Part shown: in pieces, positions 18,434 to 33,500 of the stretch
Position numbering within the stretch: the stretch's first letter is position 1
Layout: each line of letters opens with the position of its first letter
Assembly: GCA_038525525.1 (NCBI GenBank)
Contig: JBCBHO010000003.1
Location: forward strand, 434,001-498,000
DNA: 64,000 bases
Reading direction: 5' to 3'
Source of the DNA: Shimia_B sp038525525
Lineage (GTDB): Bacteria > Pseudomonadota > Alphaproteobacteria > Rhodobacterales > Rhodobacteraceae
Notes under the pieces: model-generated
What the model saw: the letters and a program-made list of their open reading frames with translations, nothing else
Databases searched by the model: none
What the model was told of the DNA's origin: nothing
Position numbers and translations under genes: made by a program

Positions 18434-18586
18434 ACAGCGGTCTCTTCGTGAGCCATGCATCATCCGCCCGTGGCTCATTTTCTTTGTGCCATTTTAGCGC
18501 GCCGCCAGCATTCAGCGTTAAGCACTGATTTTATTGCAGAAATCTTGTTGAAAGCTGCGCAAAAAGACTTTGGGGGAGAAAAGGCA

Positions 18587-21500
18587 ATGTCTTTTCCTTT
18601 TGGCAATACCACATCGTTCTTTAAGTCCGGAGCTTTTCGGCGCGTACGCGGCACCCCTGAAAAACCAGGCCCGCTCAACCTGTTCTTCAATTCTCGGCGG
18701 CGTCGCGGTCAGAAGCTTGATGGCGACGGCTTCAAGATAGAAAGCCTTGAACAGCGTTACCTGCTGTCTGCGGACGCCATGCCGTTCCTCGTGGACATGG
18801 ACGATCTCGGCAATGATCTGTCCCTCAAATACGATGCGCTGACATCTTCCATCCAGGTGTATGACCGCACAGAAGGCACGCAGGTCGGCCAGAAGCTGCT
18901 TCAGCAACTGACTCAGGTGCGCGTGGCCGGCACCAGCGGCGACGACGTGCTGGAGCTGGATTTCAGCGATAGTTTCGTCTTCCCAGTCGAGGTGGTCTTT
19001 GACGGTCTGAGCGGCTCTGACACGGTCATGCTCAGCGGCGGGGCAGGTGACGCGGTCTCGCTCAAGGCCACGCGCGCGGGCGACGCGCTGGTGCAGATGA
19101 CCGATGACGGTGAGACCGGCAATGTGCGGCTCGGCGACATTGAAACCGTGGTCGACACCACTCAAGCGAATGAGCGCGTCTTCCACGATTACAGTGGCAA
19201 TGCCAACAGCTTCAGTCTGTCAGGCGGCGGGGCCGCCTCTGACGGGCAGACCCGGATCAAAACTGATGGCGCGCTCCTCGATTACGTGTTCGCTGCCCCC
19301 GAAGAACGCGTGCGCATCGCCGCCTACGAGGGCGACGACACGTTCGACATCTTCGGCCTCGATGCCGATGCGGCGGCCACTTACGTGCTGCAAGGGGGTA
19401 CGGGCACCGACACCGTGACCGGCCCGCCGACAGACACCGTCTGGAACATCACCGGCCATAATGAGGGCAACGTCGTCGGCGTTGCCTTCAGTGCTGTCGA
19501 GAACTTGGTGGGCGCGGCAGATAACGACGACACGTTTGTCGTGGCCGCGACAGGCGCGCTCGACGGTGTCATGGATGGCGGCGACGGCGGCTTTGACAGC
19601 ATGATCCTGTCCGGCGGTACGTTTGAGACCGTCACCTATGTCGCCACCGGCTCGACCTCCGGCACGATCGATCGCGACGGATCGCTCCTGACCTATGACG
19701 GGCTGGAGCCAATCACCGACATGATGGTCATCGACGACCGCGTCATCGACGCGAGCGCTATCAGCGACACCACCACGCTCGTCGACAACAATGACGGGAC
19801 GATGACGTTTGCCTCCACGGACCTCATCCCCACTTTTGAGCAGATCACATTTGCCAAAGCGACGAACAGCCTGACCGTCAATTTGGGCGATGATCTCGGC
19901 GTTCTTCCCTTTGAGACCGACATTCCGCTCGTCGCCGGAGACAGCTTGTCAGTGGGCGCACTCGACATGGCGGGCGCGGTGCTCACCATCGACGGCCAGG
20001 ACGGGCTCGACACCGTCACTTTCACCGGCGACATCACCAATGCGGATGCCATCAACGTCACCGCAGAACAGATCGTGGTGGATGGCGGCGTCACCATCAC
20101 GGGCACATCGGTCAATTTCACCGCCGAGGCCACAGCCGACGCCTTGGCCCTTGCCTCGGATGCTGGCGTCTACGTGGCGCTGCCCCTGGCAGATGTTACA
20201 GTTCTGGGCACCGTGGCCGCGAGTGCCGGTGACGTGGTCATCAGCGCCAGCGCCACCTCTAACCTCGATGCAGCGACGGTTTCCCTGGGGCCCGTTGGTG
20301 GCGCCATCATCACCGCAATCCCGTCGGCCACCATTTCGGTAGGCGACGCGTCTGATCCGCTTGTCGGCGGCACGATCACCGCGACAGGCAATGTCGACCT
20401 CGATACCGCCATCAGCCTGACGGTGATGGCCGCCGACGAAGCCGATGCTGGCGACACGGATGCATCCGTCGACGCCGCGGTTGTCGTCACAGTGGCGCTC
20501 TCCACCTCAGAAATCGGCGTTTCGGGGACGAGCGCCATCGGCGCAGACGGCGATGTGACGCTCAATGCCGCAACTGTGCTCGATATCACCAGCACTGCCG
20601 ACGGCACGGCAGGCACTGCCGGCGCCACCGTGGCCGTGACCGAAGTGCAGGCCGACACGCGGGTTTTCGTGTCCGATACCGCCTCCATAGGTGGAAATCT
20701 GGATGCCGCGGATTCTGTGTCCCTTGGCGCAGAGCTCACAAGCACGGTCGCTACGACTTCGACAGCGACTTCCGGCGGCGCAACCGATGGCGGCGGCGGC
20801 GCGCGGGAATCCGAGGAGCGCCTTGCCGATCCCAACAAGGATGGCGACACGTCCGACGTCGCCACGACAGGCACCGAGAGCGGTGACGAGATAAACTTCG
20901 CTGGCGCCGTCGTCGTGTCGGATTATCGGCCCGTCACTGAGGCCTTCATCGACAGCGATGGCACAATCGCAACCGACGCCGGCACGGTGACCGTGGCTGC
21001 AACTGCAACCGAGAGCATTTCAGCCTCCGCGAGCGGCGTGAATACCGGATCCGGCGCGACAGGCGTCGGCGTTGCCGTGGCGGTGGGTGTCGTTGACACG
21101 ACCGTATCGGCGCGTCTGGGCGGCAACACGACCTACGACGCGGCCAGCATCGATGTGGCCGCCACGCTCAATGCGGGAGCAAGTTATGTGCTCACCGCGA
21201 TCTCCGGCGCAGGGGACGCCGGCAATGTAGGTGCGGCGGGCAGTCTGGCCGTTCAGGTCGTCTCCACCAATGTCGAGTCTCTCGTGGTGGACGGGGCAGC
21301 CCTCATTCTAAACGGCGCTGATCTGTCGTTGACGGCAACGGCGACGACGGCCTCCACTACAAGCGCAACCCCCGATGAAGACAATGCCGGCGGCGGCGCA
21401 GAATTCGGCATCGGCGCGTCGGTGGCACTCTACGTGGCTGACAACACTGTCACCGCCGCGCTCCAGGGCAATGCCTTGGATAGCGCGCTCTATGTCGCCC

Positions 21501-24500
21501 CCGATGCGGCAGGCCTCGGGGCGCTGACCCTCACCGCGACGGCCGACCATGACGACACCACCACGGCCGAGGGCGGGTCCTCCGGCGGCGGCACGGCCCT
21601 TGGCGGGGCCGTGGCGATCACGGTCGTCGACAACATCACGACAGCGGATCTGGGCGATACCGGCCTCCTGGAGGCGAGCGGCGACGTGGACGCAAAGACG
21701 ATCCATTCCGGCCAAAGCCTGACGATGGCCGGCGGCATGGCGCTTGGCGGCAGCACCGCCGTGGGCGCAGCGATTGCGCTCGCCTTTGTGGACAATCGCG
21801 GTCAATCGAATCTGCGCCGCAGCTTGACAAGTGCCGGTACGGCGAGCTTCACGGCGGATGTGGACGGCGCCTCCAAGGCCACCGCCAAGGCCTCCGCCGC
21901 AGGCGCGGACACCACCGACGAAGCCGCAGAGGGCAACGGCACCGCCGACGACCAGAAGGACAGCGTCACCGCGCTCGCCAACCAGAAGTCCGGCGACGGG
22001 GACACGACCTCCTCGGAGAGCTCGGCCACCACCGATGACGGGAACGGCTCCGGCGGCTCTGTCGGCGTTGGCGCCGCGCTCGCGGTCAACGTCTCCACCG
22101 CAGAGGCCACCGCCACTATCGAGGCCGTGACCCTCGATGCGGCGGGCCTCGTGCTGTCCGCCTCGAACAATGCAGACGGCGCCGCCCTCGCGGACGGGTC
22201 CGCCGCCGCAGGCGGCGCGGACGGCGGCACGCAGGTCGGCGTCGCCATCGCCATCAACGTCGCCTCCGCAGACACCACGTCCGCCGTGCGCACCGGGGCG
22301 GATGTCAACATCACCGGCGAGGACGGCGTGGCGATCTCGGCCACCATGAAGGACGTCGAGGGCAATGACAGCCACGACTTCCAGGCCGACGCAAAAGCCG
22401 GCGCCTCCGGCGGCGATACCGGCATTGCCGGCGCCTTCGCCCTGGGCATCACCGGTGCCACGACCCAAGCTGCCGTCGAGACCGGCGCCGACGTCGACGC
22501 CGGAACCGGCGACGTCACCCTCTCGGCCGCCGCAAACAGCACTGACACCGTCACCGCGGGCGCCGCCCAGGAGGGCGGAAGCACGACCGGTGTCGGCGCC
22601 TCCGTCGCCATCGGCGTCAGCGACTACGCCACCACCGCAGAGATCGCCAATGGCGCCATCCTCACGGGCGGCGCCAACCTCACGCTCACGGCGGCAGGCG
22701 ACCACGACGCTACCACCACCGCCACCTCCGGCGCCGCGGCAGGCGACGGCACGGGCGTCGGCGGCGCCATCGCCATCGACGTCCATGACCGCGCCACGAC
22801 CGCGCGCGTGGGCACCGGCGCGCCTCTCACGCTCACCGGCAACCTGGCGGCCACCGCCACCCATTCCGGCAGCTCCGAGACCACCGCGGACAGCGATGTC
22901 ACCGGCGGCAATGCCGCCGTCGGCGTCTCCATCGCGCTGGCCTTCGTCGACGATGACGGCACCGCGACCCTCGCGCGCGACGCCACCGTCGCCGGTACGG
23001 CGAGCTTCACGGCGGATGTGGACGGCGCCTCCAAGGCCACCGCCAAGGCCTCCGCCGCAGGCGCGGACANNNNNNNNNNNNNNNNNNNNNNNNNNNNNNN
23101 NNNNNNNNNNNNNNNNNNNNNNNNNNNNNNNNNNNNNNNNNNNNNNNNNNNNNNNNNNNNNNNNNNNCAGAGGGCAACGGCACCGCCGACGACCAGAAGG
23201 ACAGCGTCACCGCGCTCGCCAACCAGAAGTCCGGCGACGGGGACGACCCCGATGCCGGTGGCAAGGACACGTCGGCCGAGGATTCAAGCGGTGGTTCGGT
23301 CAGTGTCGGCGCCGCCTTGGCGCTCAACGTGTCGTCTTCCGTTGCCGATGCGACCCTGAGCGGCGTCACGATCAATGGCGACGTGGAGCTTGCCAGCTCC
23401 AATAACATGGATGCCAGTGCCGTCGCAGACGGTTCTGCGGCTAAAGGATCCTCCGAGACCGCTGTGGGCATCGCGATCGCGATCAACGTGGCGGACATGG
23501 AAAACCGCGCGGAGCTCTTGTCTGGCACCGTCAACGGCGGGTTCACCGCGCGTGCCTCCATGAAAGACGTCGGCGGTGACACGGCCCATGTCTTCGCCGC
23601 AGAAGCCACTTCGGGCGCCTCCGGCGGCGATACCGGCGTCGCGGGCTCCTTTGCGCTTTCCATCGCCGATGCCGACACGGCTGCCACAGTGGGTAGCGCT
23701 GCTACGGTGAATGCCGGGATTGAAGATGTGAGCATGGAGGCTGCGTCGGAAGGCACCTCTACCGTCTCTGCCACGGCCTCTGCCGAGAGCGGCAGCACCG
23801 GGGTCGGCGTCTCCATCGCCATCAATGTCATCAATACGCTCTCAGAGGCTGAGCTCGGCGCTGGGGCCACGCTCACGGGCGGCGCGAACCTCACTCTCAC
23901 TGCCGCCAACAAGGGCGCGAATACAACGACCGCTTCCGGAGGCGCCGTAGCAGGGAACGGCACCGGTGTCGGCGGGGCAGTCTCCATCGCGGTGATCGAC
24001 CAAGTGGCCGACGCGCAAATCCTGGTGGGCAATGCGCTTAATGTCACCGGGGACGTCTCGCTCGGCGCCACCCATGAAGGGGCCAGCAACACCACGGCCG
24101 ATGGCACGGCCGAAGCAAGTACAGCCATTGGAGCCGCAATTGCCATCGGGCTCGCGGATGATACCGCCGAGACAGGCCTCGCCCGCGACCTGACCGCTGG
24201 TGGCGCAATCTCACTTTCGGCTCAGGGCGCGGGTTCCTCTTCCACGATCGCTAACGCCTCTGCCGAGGGCGGCGAGAGCAGCGGCGGCGATGCCGACAGC
24301 CAGCAAAACCAGAACACGGCGCTGGCAAACCAGAAATCCGCTGGCGCGGGCTCAAGCAACAAGAGCTCCGGCCAGAGTGCATCCAAGGGTGGCTCTTCTG
24401 TGAGTGTGGCGGCCGCGATCGCGGTTAACGTGGCGAATGCCACCGCCCAAAGCCAGATCGGCTCGGGCCTCACTGTGACCGCCAATGGCGGTGATCTCTC

Positions 24501-27500
24501 CCTTATTTCGGCAAATAACATGGATGCGACCGCCACCGGTGATGGCTCCTCTGCGACGTCAGGGAGCGGCACCTCGGTAGGCGTAGGCGTGGCCATCAAC
24601 GTGGCCAACATGACCAATGACGCCTCGATCGGCGATAACACAACGCTCACGGCAGACGGGCTTACACTGTCAGCTACCATGCGGGACATGGGCGGTGACA
24701 GCACCCATAGCTACATCACTAAGGCCTCTTCCGGGGCCTCGGGCGGGGATACCGGGATCGCGGGATCCTTTGCCCTTAGCGTTGTGAACTCCGACACGAC
24801 GGCGATTTTCGGCGGCAGCGGCACAACGCTGACGCTCAATGGCGGCGCAGTGGCGCTCACCACCGAAAACATCTCTGAGCATGAAGTGCTTGCATCGGCC
24901 TCTGCACTGACTGGGGGTGGCAGCAGCAGCACGGGCGTGGGCGCAGGTATCGCGCTTCTCGTGGCCTTCGAGACGACTGACGCCCACGTGGCCGACGGCA
25001 CCACCATCAACGGCACGGCCAGCAGCTTTGAGGTCTCGGCGACGTCGCGCTTTGCGCCCACCGCCGCCGATCAGCCGATCACGACGGCCGTGGCTGGTGC
25101 TCAAGGTTCGACCTCCATCGGCGGCGCCGTGGCGATCACTTATGTGGAGAACACAACGCTGGCACGGATCGGCGCGGGAGGTGGCAACCTCGCCCTCACC
25201 GGCGGCACGCTGAGCGCCATTGCCGATCACGAAGCCACTGTGATGACCATGGCGGACGGCGAAGCCGCGGGCGGCAATGTCGGGGTAGGGGCCTCTGTGG
25301 CTCTCAATATTGGCGATGACGACACAGACGCTGAAATCGCCCGCTCGGTCACTGGCGCAGGTGCTGTGGTCGTCACGGGCCGTGCGATCCTTACCTCGAT
25401 CACGGAGTCTCGCGCGAGTGCTAAGGGTCAAAGCACCAAGAAAGCCGACGGCACCACGGATTCCGATGATTCCGATCAGGAAGTCGCCAACAATACCAGC
25501 TTCGCCCAGAGCAAGGGCGGCGGCAGCAATGCCTCCACTCAGACCGGTGCTGGGATGTTCAATACCGGAAATTCGAGCGCCACGAACGAGTCTGGCACAG
25601 GGCTCAAGAGCCAGGCAGGCGCTGGTGGCGGCGGCAATTCTAGCGGTGGCACCTCTGTAGCGGCGACAGTGTCGGTTAACTTTCTGAATGCCGAAGTCGA
25701 TGCCAAGATCGCCGATGGCGTCACCATCGCGGCGAGCGGCGCGGTCACTGTGGGCACGGAGTCGCTGGTGACGGCCAAGGCGCTCGCCATCGCTACCTCG
25801 ACCAATACCTCCTCAAATACCGGCGTGGCTGCGGCGGTGGGGCTCAACATCACGCTCTTTGACGCCAATGCGCGCATTGGCACGGGCGCAAATGTGAGTG
25901 GTAGCTCGGTCGCCGTTCAGGCGCTGCAGCCTGCAAACGAAAAGAACCTCTTCCAAGTGCGAGCGCTCTCGGGCGCGGTTTCCGGTAACACCTCTATCGG
26001 CGGGTCGATCTCGATCAATTACATCGATGTCGCGCACCATGCCGCGATCGGCGATGACGCGACGGTCACTGCCAGCGGCGGTGACATCACCGTTGCGGCC
26101 ACGAGCCCGAACGAACTTCAAAACCTCTCGGGCGGGGCCGCGCTCAGCCGCAATGGCACGGGCGTGGGCATCGCGGTCTCGATCAACATCGTCGACGATC
26201 TTGACACGTCAGCGACCGTGGGCTCTTCGGCCATCCTTGGGGCCACGGGCGCGGTGAATGTCTCTGCCACGGCCTCCCTGGTGCCGCTCAGCGATACGCT
26301 GGGTCTCGATACGGGCAGCCAGATCGACGATTTCGAGATCGCGGTCACAAACTTCGCGGCAGGTATCGCAGCCTCCGGTGGCGGCACGGCTGTGGGCGGC
26401 TCTGCGGCCGTCAATGTCATGACGATCCGCACGGAGGCCCATATCGATGACGATACGGTCGTCGTTGCCGGCAACGGCATCTCGGTGACCGCCTCTGACA
26501 CGCTCACGCTCTTTACGGCCGCGGGCAGCCTTGGCCTTTCTGCCGGTAATGCTGGTGTCGGCGTTGGCATCGACGTCAATGTCATTTTGCGTGACACCAC
26601 CGCATGGGTCGGCAACCGGGCCAGCCTGACAACCGCGGGCGGTGATATCTCCGTGATGGCGGGCGCAGTTGAAGACTTCACGTCTGTGGCCGCCACCTTC
26701 GGAGCGTCGAGCTCCTCGGTGGCTGTCGCGGTCTCGATCGCCGTGCTCGTGGTGGATAGCGATACCGAGGCCTATGTCGAAGACGGCACGGTTGGCGCGC
26801 GCTCGGTGCTGAGCGCCGCGGGCGGCGATGTGACGGTATCGGCGAGCTCTGACACGGATCTTCTCTTCCTCGCGGGCGGAGTGGCACTGAGCCTCGGCGG
26901 TGCCGGGATCGGCGTGGCTTCGGCGGTCTTCGTGCATACCGACACGGTGAGCGCGCGCCTAGGCGATTACACGCAAGTACTTTCAGGCGGCGCGACGGGC
27001 CTCTCAGTGACGGCCTCCTCCAGCGAGGACATCCTAGACATTGCGGCCGCCGCGGGCGCCTCAGGCAGCTCGGTGGGTATCGGCGGGTCGGTCCTCGTGG
27101 CCGTCCTCAGCGAGACGACAGAAGCCACCATTGGCGATTTCGCCGATATTGATGCCGTGAGCCCCGGCGCATCGGCGCCCGGCGTCTTCGTGCAGGCTGA
27201 CAGCGACACGGACATGCTCTCCGTGGCCGGGGCCCTAGGGCTCTCCGCCGGCGGTGCCGGGATCGGCGCGGGCGTGAACGTCGTGACCATCGGCAAGACC
27301 ACCCAAGCGCTGATCGGTGCCGACAGCGACGTGGAGGCCGATGGCAATGTCGTGGTGGAGGCGATCAGCGACGAAAATCTCAAGACGCTCTCGGTAGCTG
27401 CGGCTGCCGGGACCAGCGTCGGCGTGGGTATCGCTGCGGATGTCTATGTGCTCACACTGACCACGCGGGCCAAGATCGACGCGCGCACGAATGTCCATGC

Positions 27501-30500
27501 CGAGGGCTCGGTGCTGGTACAGGCCATCGACGAAACCGAAGCCGACCTGATCGTGGGCGGCGCTGCCGTTGGCGGTTCGGCGGGGATCGGCGGTGGCGTA
27601 GGCGTCGCGGTTGTCACCAAAATCACCGAGGCCGCCATTGCCGCCAATGCGCGCGTCACGGGCGAGGGGTATGACACCGTCTCGGCGCGCACCGGGAAAT
27701 TCGTGATCGGCTCTGGCAGCGCCAAGATGGGCCTCGATGACAGCGCGCTGCAAGTGCAGAACGGCCGCCCGGATGCTGATGATCTGGAAATCGGCGTCCC
27801 GGACATCAACACGGAAACGAACCTCTACGACACTAAGGAAGAAGAAGACGCCACTACCACTTCCGACGATATCGACGATCCTGGCCTTTCCAATGAACGC
27901 ACGGCCACTGCCCAGGTGGGCGATTTCCGCGGCGTGGCGGTCACCGCCTCTGCCAAGGACGACATCGAGTCCATCGCCTTCGGCTTTGCGGCGGGCGGCA
28001 CGGTGGCGGTGGCTGTCGGTGCCGCGGTCAATGTAATCGACACCACCACGACGGCGCTGATCGGCGATGGTGCACAGATCAACCAAGACGTCACCGGCGT
28101 GGCCCATGCTGACCAGTCCGTGCTGGTGGCCGCGGCCAATGACTTCAACCACGTCGGCATCGGCGCGGGGCTCGCCATCGGTGGCACTGCCGGTGCGGCA
28201 CCGGGCGTAGATGTCTCGGTGGTCAAGATGACCACAACGGCCGTGATCGGCACTTCTGTCGCGGTGGACGCATTGAATGACGTGGTGGTGTCGGCCGAGG
28301 CCGAGGAGAGCTTCCTGATCGTTGCGGCCGGCATTGCAGGCGGCGGCACCTTCGCTATCGGCGGCGGCGTTGCCGTGACCACGGTGGAAAACATCACCGC
28401 TGCAAGCATCGGCAATAGCTCGATTGTGGTGGCCGGCGGCGACGTCGTCGTCACGGCCGATGATGACACATCACTGGCCATCATTACTGGCGGCGTTGGC
28501 GTGGGCATTGCAGCTGCTGGCATCGGTGCCTCTGTGGGCGTCGTTGTCTTTGACAAATCCACCACTGCCACCATCGGCGACAGCGCCGAAATCGATGCAA
28601 AGGGTTTTGGCAGCGGCGTTGACGGCATTCTGACTGGCGACGTGGCTGGCAATGGCGATTTCAGCACCGGCACGGCACACGGCGTGATCGTTCAGGCGGA
28701 TTCCAGCGAGAGTTTCCTCAACTTGGCCTTTGCCGGCGGCGTAGGCCTCTACGTAGGCGTGGCCGGCGCGGTGGGTGTCACCATCATCGACAGCGACACG
28801 CGGGCCACGATTGGCGACAATGCTCGGATCAACCGCAACAGCGCCGATTTCATGGGACAGTCGGTCTCGGGTAACCAGGGCGTCTGGGTGGGGGCAGCGA
28901 ACCGCACCTCTCTCACGGCTGCAACGGTTTCACTGGGCGGTGGCCTCGTGGGTCTCGCAGGATCCGTCAGCTTTGGCACCATCCGTAACGACGTAAGCGC
29001 CAAGATTGGAACAGGATCCAAAATCAGCGCTGCAGGTTCTGTCGAAGTCAATGCCCTCTCGGCCAAGGAGCTCATCGGCTTCTCCATGAGCGGCGCTCTT
29101 GGGGCCGGGGCCCTAGGCGGATCGATCTCTGTCTTCTCCATTGGCGAGGCATTTGCCGACCGCTACGAAGACAACGCCTCCCAGGAAGATGGCGTTGCGA
29201 TGAACAACGAGGACGACGCACTGGATATGGGCGAAGGCAACGCCAAGGACGATGCCGGCGAAAACTCGGCCAGCGCTTCCGACAACGTCGACCAGAGCCT
29301 GACTGACATCTCTGGCAATGGAGATGGCGTGGCCAATAGCGCCGATAGTCGGGCCCAAGGTGGGCTTGGCGCTGCTCTCATCGGTGGCAACAAGACCGAC
29401 ACTGCCAAGCTCGATGCTATGTTGTCGGCCCCCGATGACACGGAGGCAGGGGTCAGCGCCATCATCGAGGGTGGCTCGGGAAGCGAAATCGATGCTGGCG
29501 GTAACGTCGAGGCCACGGCTGACGAGAGGATCCGCGCGGATTTCGTCACTGGAACGGCAAGCGCAGGACTTGGGGCCATTGGTGCAGCAATCACCATTGT
29601 AAATGTGTCAAGTAACGTGCGTGCGCTCATCGGCGGCAACATCAGCGCGGCGGGCCAAGTGAACGCCACCGCCAATGGCAAGCGCGATGTAGACATGATC
29701 TCCATCGGGGTTCAGGCCGGTTTTGTTGGTGTTGGTGCCTCTGTGGGTATCTTCAACGATACAAGCGCTCAGCGGGCTGAGATCAGTGATGGGGCGGTGG
29801 TGAACGATGCATCATCCCTCTCTGTCATGGCCGACAATGAACAAGATGTCTCCTCCACCACGTTCACCGTTCAGGGGGGGGTGATCGCGGCGGGGGTGAA
29901 CTTCTCGCGCCTTAATCTGGATGATGGAAACAGCGGCACTGGCGACACTGTCGCCCGCATCGGCAACAACGTTCAGATCGGCCAAACCGAGGCCGTCGGC
30001 GACGTAAACGTCAAAGCGAACTCCACCATTGATGCCGAATCAGAAACGACCGCCGTGGGTTTTGGCGGCGTCGCAGTCGGGTTCAATTTCAGCGAGATCA
30101 ATGTCTCGCCGCAGGTCACCGCCACGATCGGCACCAACGTGCAACTGACCGCAACAGGCAAGGTGGATGTGGAAGCCACCTCAAGCATGGACGCCTTTTC
30201 GAACCTGCTCGGGGTGACAGTTGGCCTGGCGGGACTTGGTGTAAGCTATGCCGAGGCGAACGTCAGCCCGACGATCACGGCCTCCATTGGCTCGAACTTC
30301 CGCTCCAGCTCGAACGGGCTGGAGGTAACTGCAAGCCACAATGAAGGCAGCAGCAACCGTGGCGCGCGGGCGAAAGCGCTCGCCGCAGGCGGCGGCATCG
30401 TTGCCGGTCAGGGTGCCATTCCGGTGGCCAATGCCAATGCCGATGTGTCCGCCACCATCGGGACGGGCGGCGACATCGATGCGGGGACTGGCGATATCAC

Positions 30501-33500
30501 CGTAAGCGCATACCTGCGCAATCTTGCCGATGCCGACGCTGATACGGCAGCCTTCGGCGGCCTTGGCATCGGCGCCAGTGTGGCTCTGGCCAATGCCAAT
30601 GGCAGCGCCACGGCGGATGTGAATGGCCTGATAACGGGCGGCGCGAACCTCACTGTGAGCGTAACTGCGCGCAACAAGGCTGAAGCAACGGCGGACGCTG
30701 CCGCAGGCGGGCTAATCACGGCCCAGGGTGCCGTCGCCACGGCCACGTCCTCGCCCATTCTGACCTCGCGCCTCGATGGCGGTGCGACGGTCTCCGGTGC
30801 AGTGATCGTCGACGTGGACAGCGAAGGCGAAACGAACGCCGTCACCGAAAGCAAGGCTGGCGGTCTTGCCGGGGTCGGGGCCGGTGTCGCAGTCTCTACG
30901 ATGTCGCCCATGATCGTGTCGTCCATCGGCGGTGGCACAGTCAGCGCCAACAGCGTGACGGTGAATGCGCAGCACAATTTCGGTTCCTCGAAGCGAGCGA
31001 ATGCCAAGGCCGAGGCGGCCAGCGTCGCCGGTTTCGGGGCCCAGCTGAACGTATCGACAGCCGTGGCGAACGCCAATCTCGACGCCAATATCGCCGGCGG
31101 CACGAATATTATCGCGCCGGCTGGCGTGACGCTCACGTCCAAAGGGGTCAATCGCGCCAATGCGCTGACTGACGGTCTCAATGTCGGTATCCTTGGCGCA
31201 TTCGGTGTCACCGACAGCGCCGCCACAGCGAGCGGCACCTCCAAGGCCCGCATTCTCGATCAGGGGGCTGCCTCCGCCACGCCGGATTTCGACATCGGCG
31301 GTCTCACGATTTCTGCGACGTCGCAGGATACGGCCTCGGCTCGCACCAAGGCCGCCAGCGGCGGTCTTATTTCGGCGACGAACAATGATGCAGACGCCAC
31401 GGCCTCGCCCATCGTCGAGGCCTCAATCGGCCAGAACATGTCGATCCTGGCAAATGGCAACGTCTCGGTGACGGCGGTGGCCACGCCTGAGGCGGACGGC
31501 AATACCAAGGGTGCAAGCGGGGGCGGCATCGATGTTGGCCTCTCCAAGGCCGATGTGCGGGTCAGCCCCACCGTTATGACGCGCCTTGGCGCCGGGACGG
31601 TCCTCGATGCCAGCGGGTCGGTGACCGTGTCTGCCGATGCCGAGCCCCAAAGCGGCTCGACGCCGACGTATCTCATTGAGTCGACCAATACGGGCGCCAA
31701 TGCTGTGACGGTCCTAAGCCACGGTCTGGAGACCGGGGACGTCGTTGAGTACCAATCCAACGGCACTCCGATCTCAGGCCTGTCAGGCCAAGTCCTTGAT
31801 GAGGATTTGGGCGTTCTGCAGGACCGCAGCTACAACGTGATCCGCGTCACTGACAACGTGGTGGCCTTCGGCAACAGCTTCTCCGGCGCCAACGTGAACG
31901 AAGACCGCGATGAGATCGATTTCGATCAGGATCACAACTTCCTCAATGGCGACCGGGTCGTCCTGAGCCGGCTCACTGACGACAATGGGGTTCTGGCCGG
32001 CAACATCGAAAGCGAAACCGGCAGCACCTTCTTCGTGCGGGTCGTCGATAGCGACACCATCAAGCTCGTCGACAGCCTGGCTGCGACAGCGGATGACTTC
32101 ATCGACAACACCTTCTCCAGCTTCGTGCCGGGCGACATCAGCAATGATGGCGGCGGCGGCTGGATCGATGTTGGCACCACCGATTTTGTGGTGGGAGATG
32201 CCGTCACTTACATCTCCCCCGGCGGACTCGATTTCGGCGTGGCGCAGGTGGACGTGTCTGAGAGCGATCTGCAAAACCAGAGCACAACGGGCGACGATCT
32301 GCGGCTGACCTCCAACAGCACGAACAACGACCGGATCTATTTCGTCGAGCTGGACGGCGCCAATGAGGGCGACCTGAAGAACCACGGCTTCAGCAACGGC
32401 GACCGGGTCCTCTACACGACCGACGATCCGGACAACATCGCGCTAGGGGGCCTCGAAAACGGGCGCACCTACCGCGTGGTGAATGCCGACAACGTGTCGG
32501 TGCAGCTCAAGCGCACCGATACGGTCAATACAAATGTCTATTACACGCGAACGGCGGGCGGCACCGATCAGATCCTGCGCACCGATGGCCAAAGCTGGGC
32601 CGATGCCGGCTTCCGGAGCGGGGAGGAGGTCATCGTCACCAATGCTGGCGGCAATGACGGGACCTACACGATTTCGTCTGTGAACGGATCGGTTCTAAGC
32701 CTATCGGGCACGCCTCTGAGCAACATCACTCGAGTTGAGCGGACGATGACCGTCGGCTTCACGGATATTGATCCCGGGGCTGGGACCGACAATCGCCAGA
32801 CCCTCACCCTGTCCTCGGGGACGTGGGCTCAAGCCGGGATCTCAAGCGGCTCGGTCAGCCTGCAGGGTCTGCCGATTGCCGGCAATGCGACCGTCTTGTC
32901 GGTCTCGGGCGCAGTCATGACCCTTTCCACGGGTGGCACTACGACCAGCGGAGCCATTGGCGGTGCCGTCGTGCAGCGCACGTCTGCGGCCAACGACAGC
33001 TTTGACAGCGCGGTGATCGCACTTAACCCAGACAAGGACGATGATGGTCCCGGCGGCGCGGATATGGCTGATGCCAGCACCCATACGCTCACGCTTTTCG
33101 AGAACGCGCCCATCGGGCCGCTCGTAGATGGGCAGGTCTATTACGTCGTCGCCGAAAGCGGCACCCAGGTGCGCCTAGCAGAGACCCCGGGCGGCGCCGT
33201 GCTCAGCTTTACAATCCCGCCAACTGACGGCAACGCGCACCGCTTGGGCGTGCTCGGCATCGATCTGACAGCCACCAGCGCGAATGAGTTCTATGAGCTG
33301 CGCATCGATGTGCAGGGCGGCCTGAACGGTGCTAATGACCGTCTCAACGGGCCGGGCGGCGTGTCGCTTGCAATCATTGCACCGCAGGCTGGTGACGGGA
33401 CCTCGTCAGTCACGGTAAAGGGCTCGGGCGGCGGTATCGTCAGTGTCGGCACCAACACTGGCACGCTGAAAGTCGCGCCGAAAGTGACTGCGGATGTGTC

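Noticed and set aside
18455..18586. Upstream ATG at 18455 as the start of the giant protein
   Set aside because: The extra 44 residues look like leader DNA, and 18587 has a better purine-rich site. Not fully excluded.
23070..23400. True frameshift splitting the giant gene
   Set aside because: The change of frame coincides exactly with the N run and disappears if the gap is a multiple of three, as the upstream repeat copy predicts.
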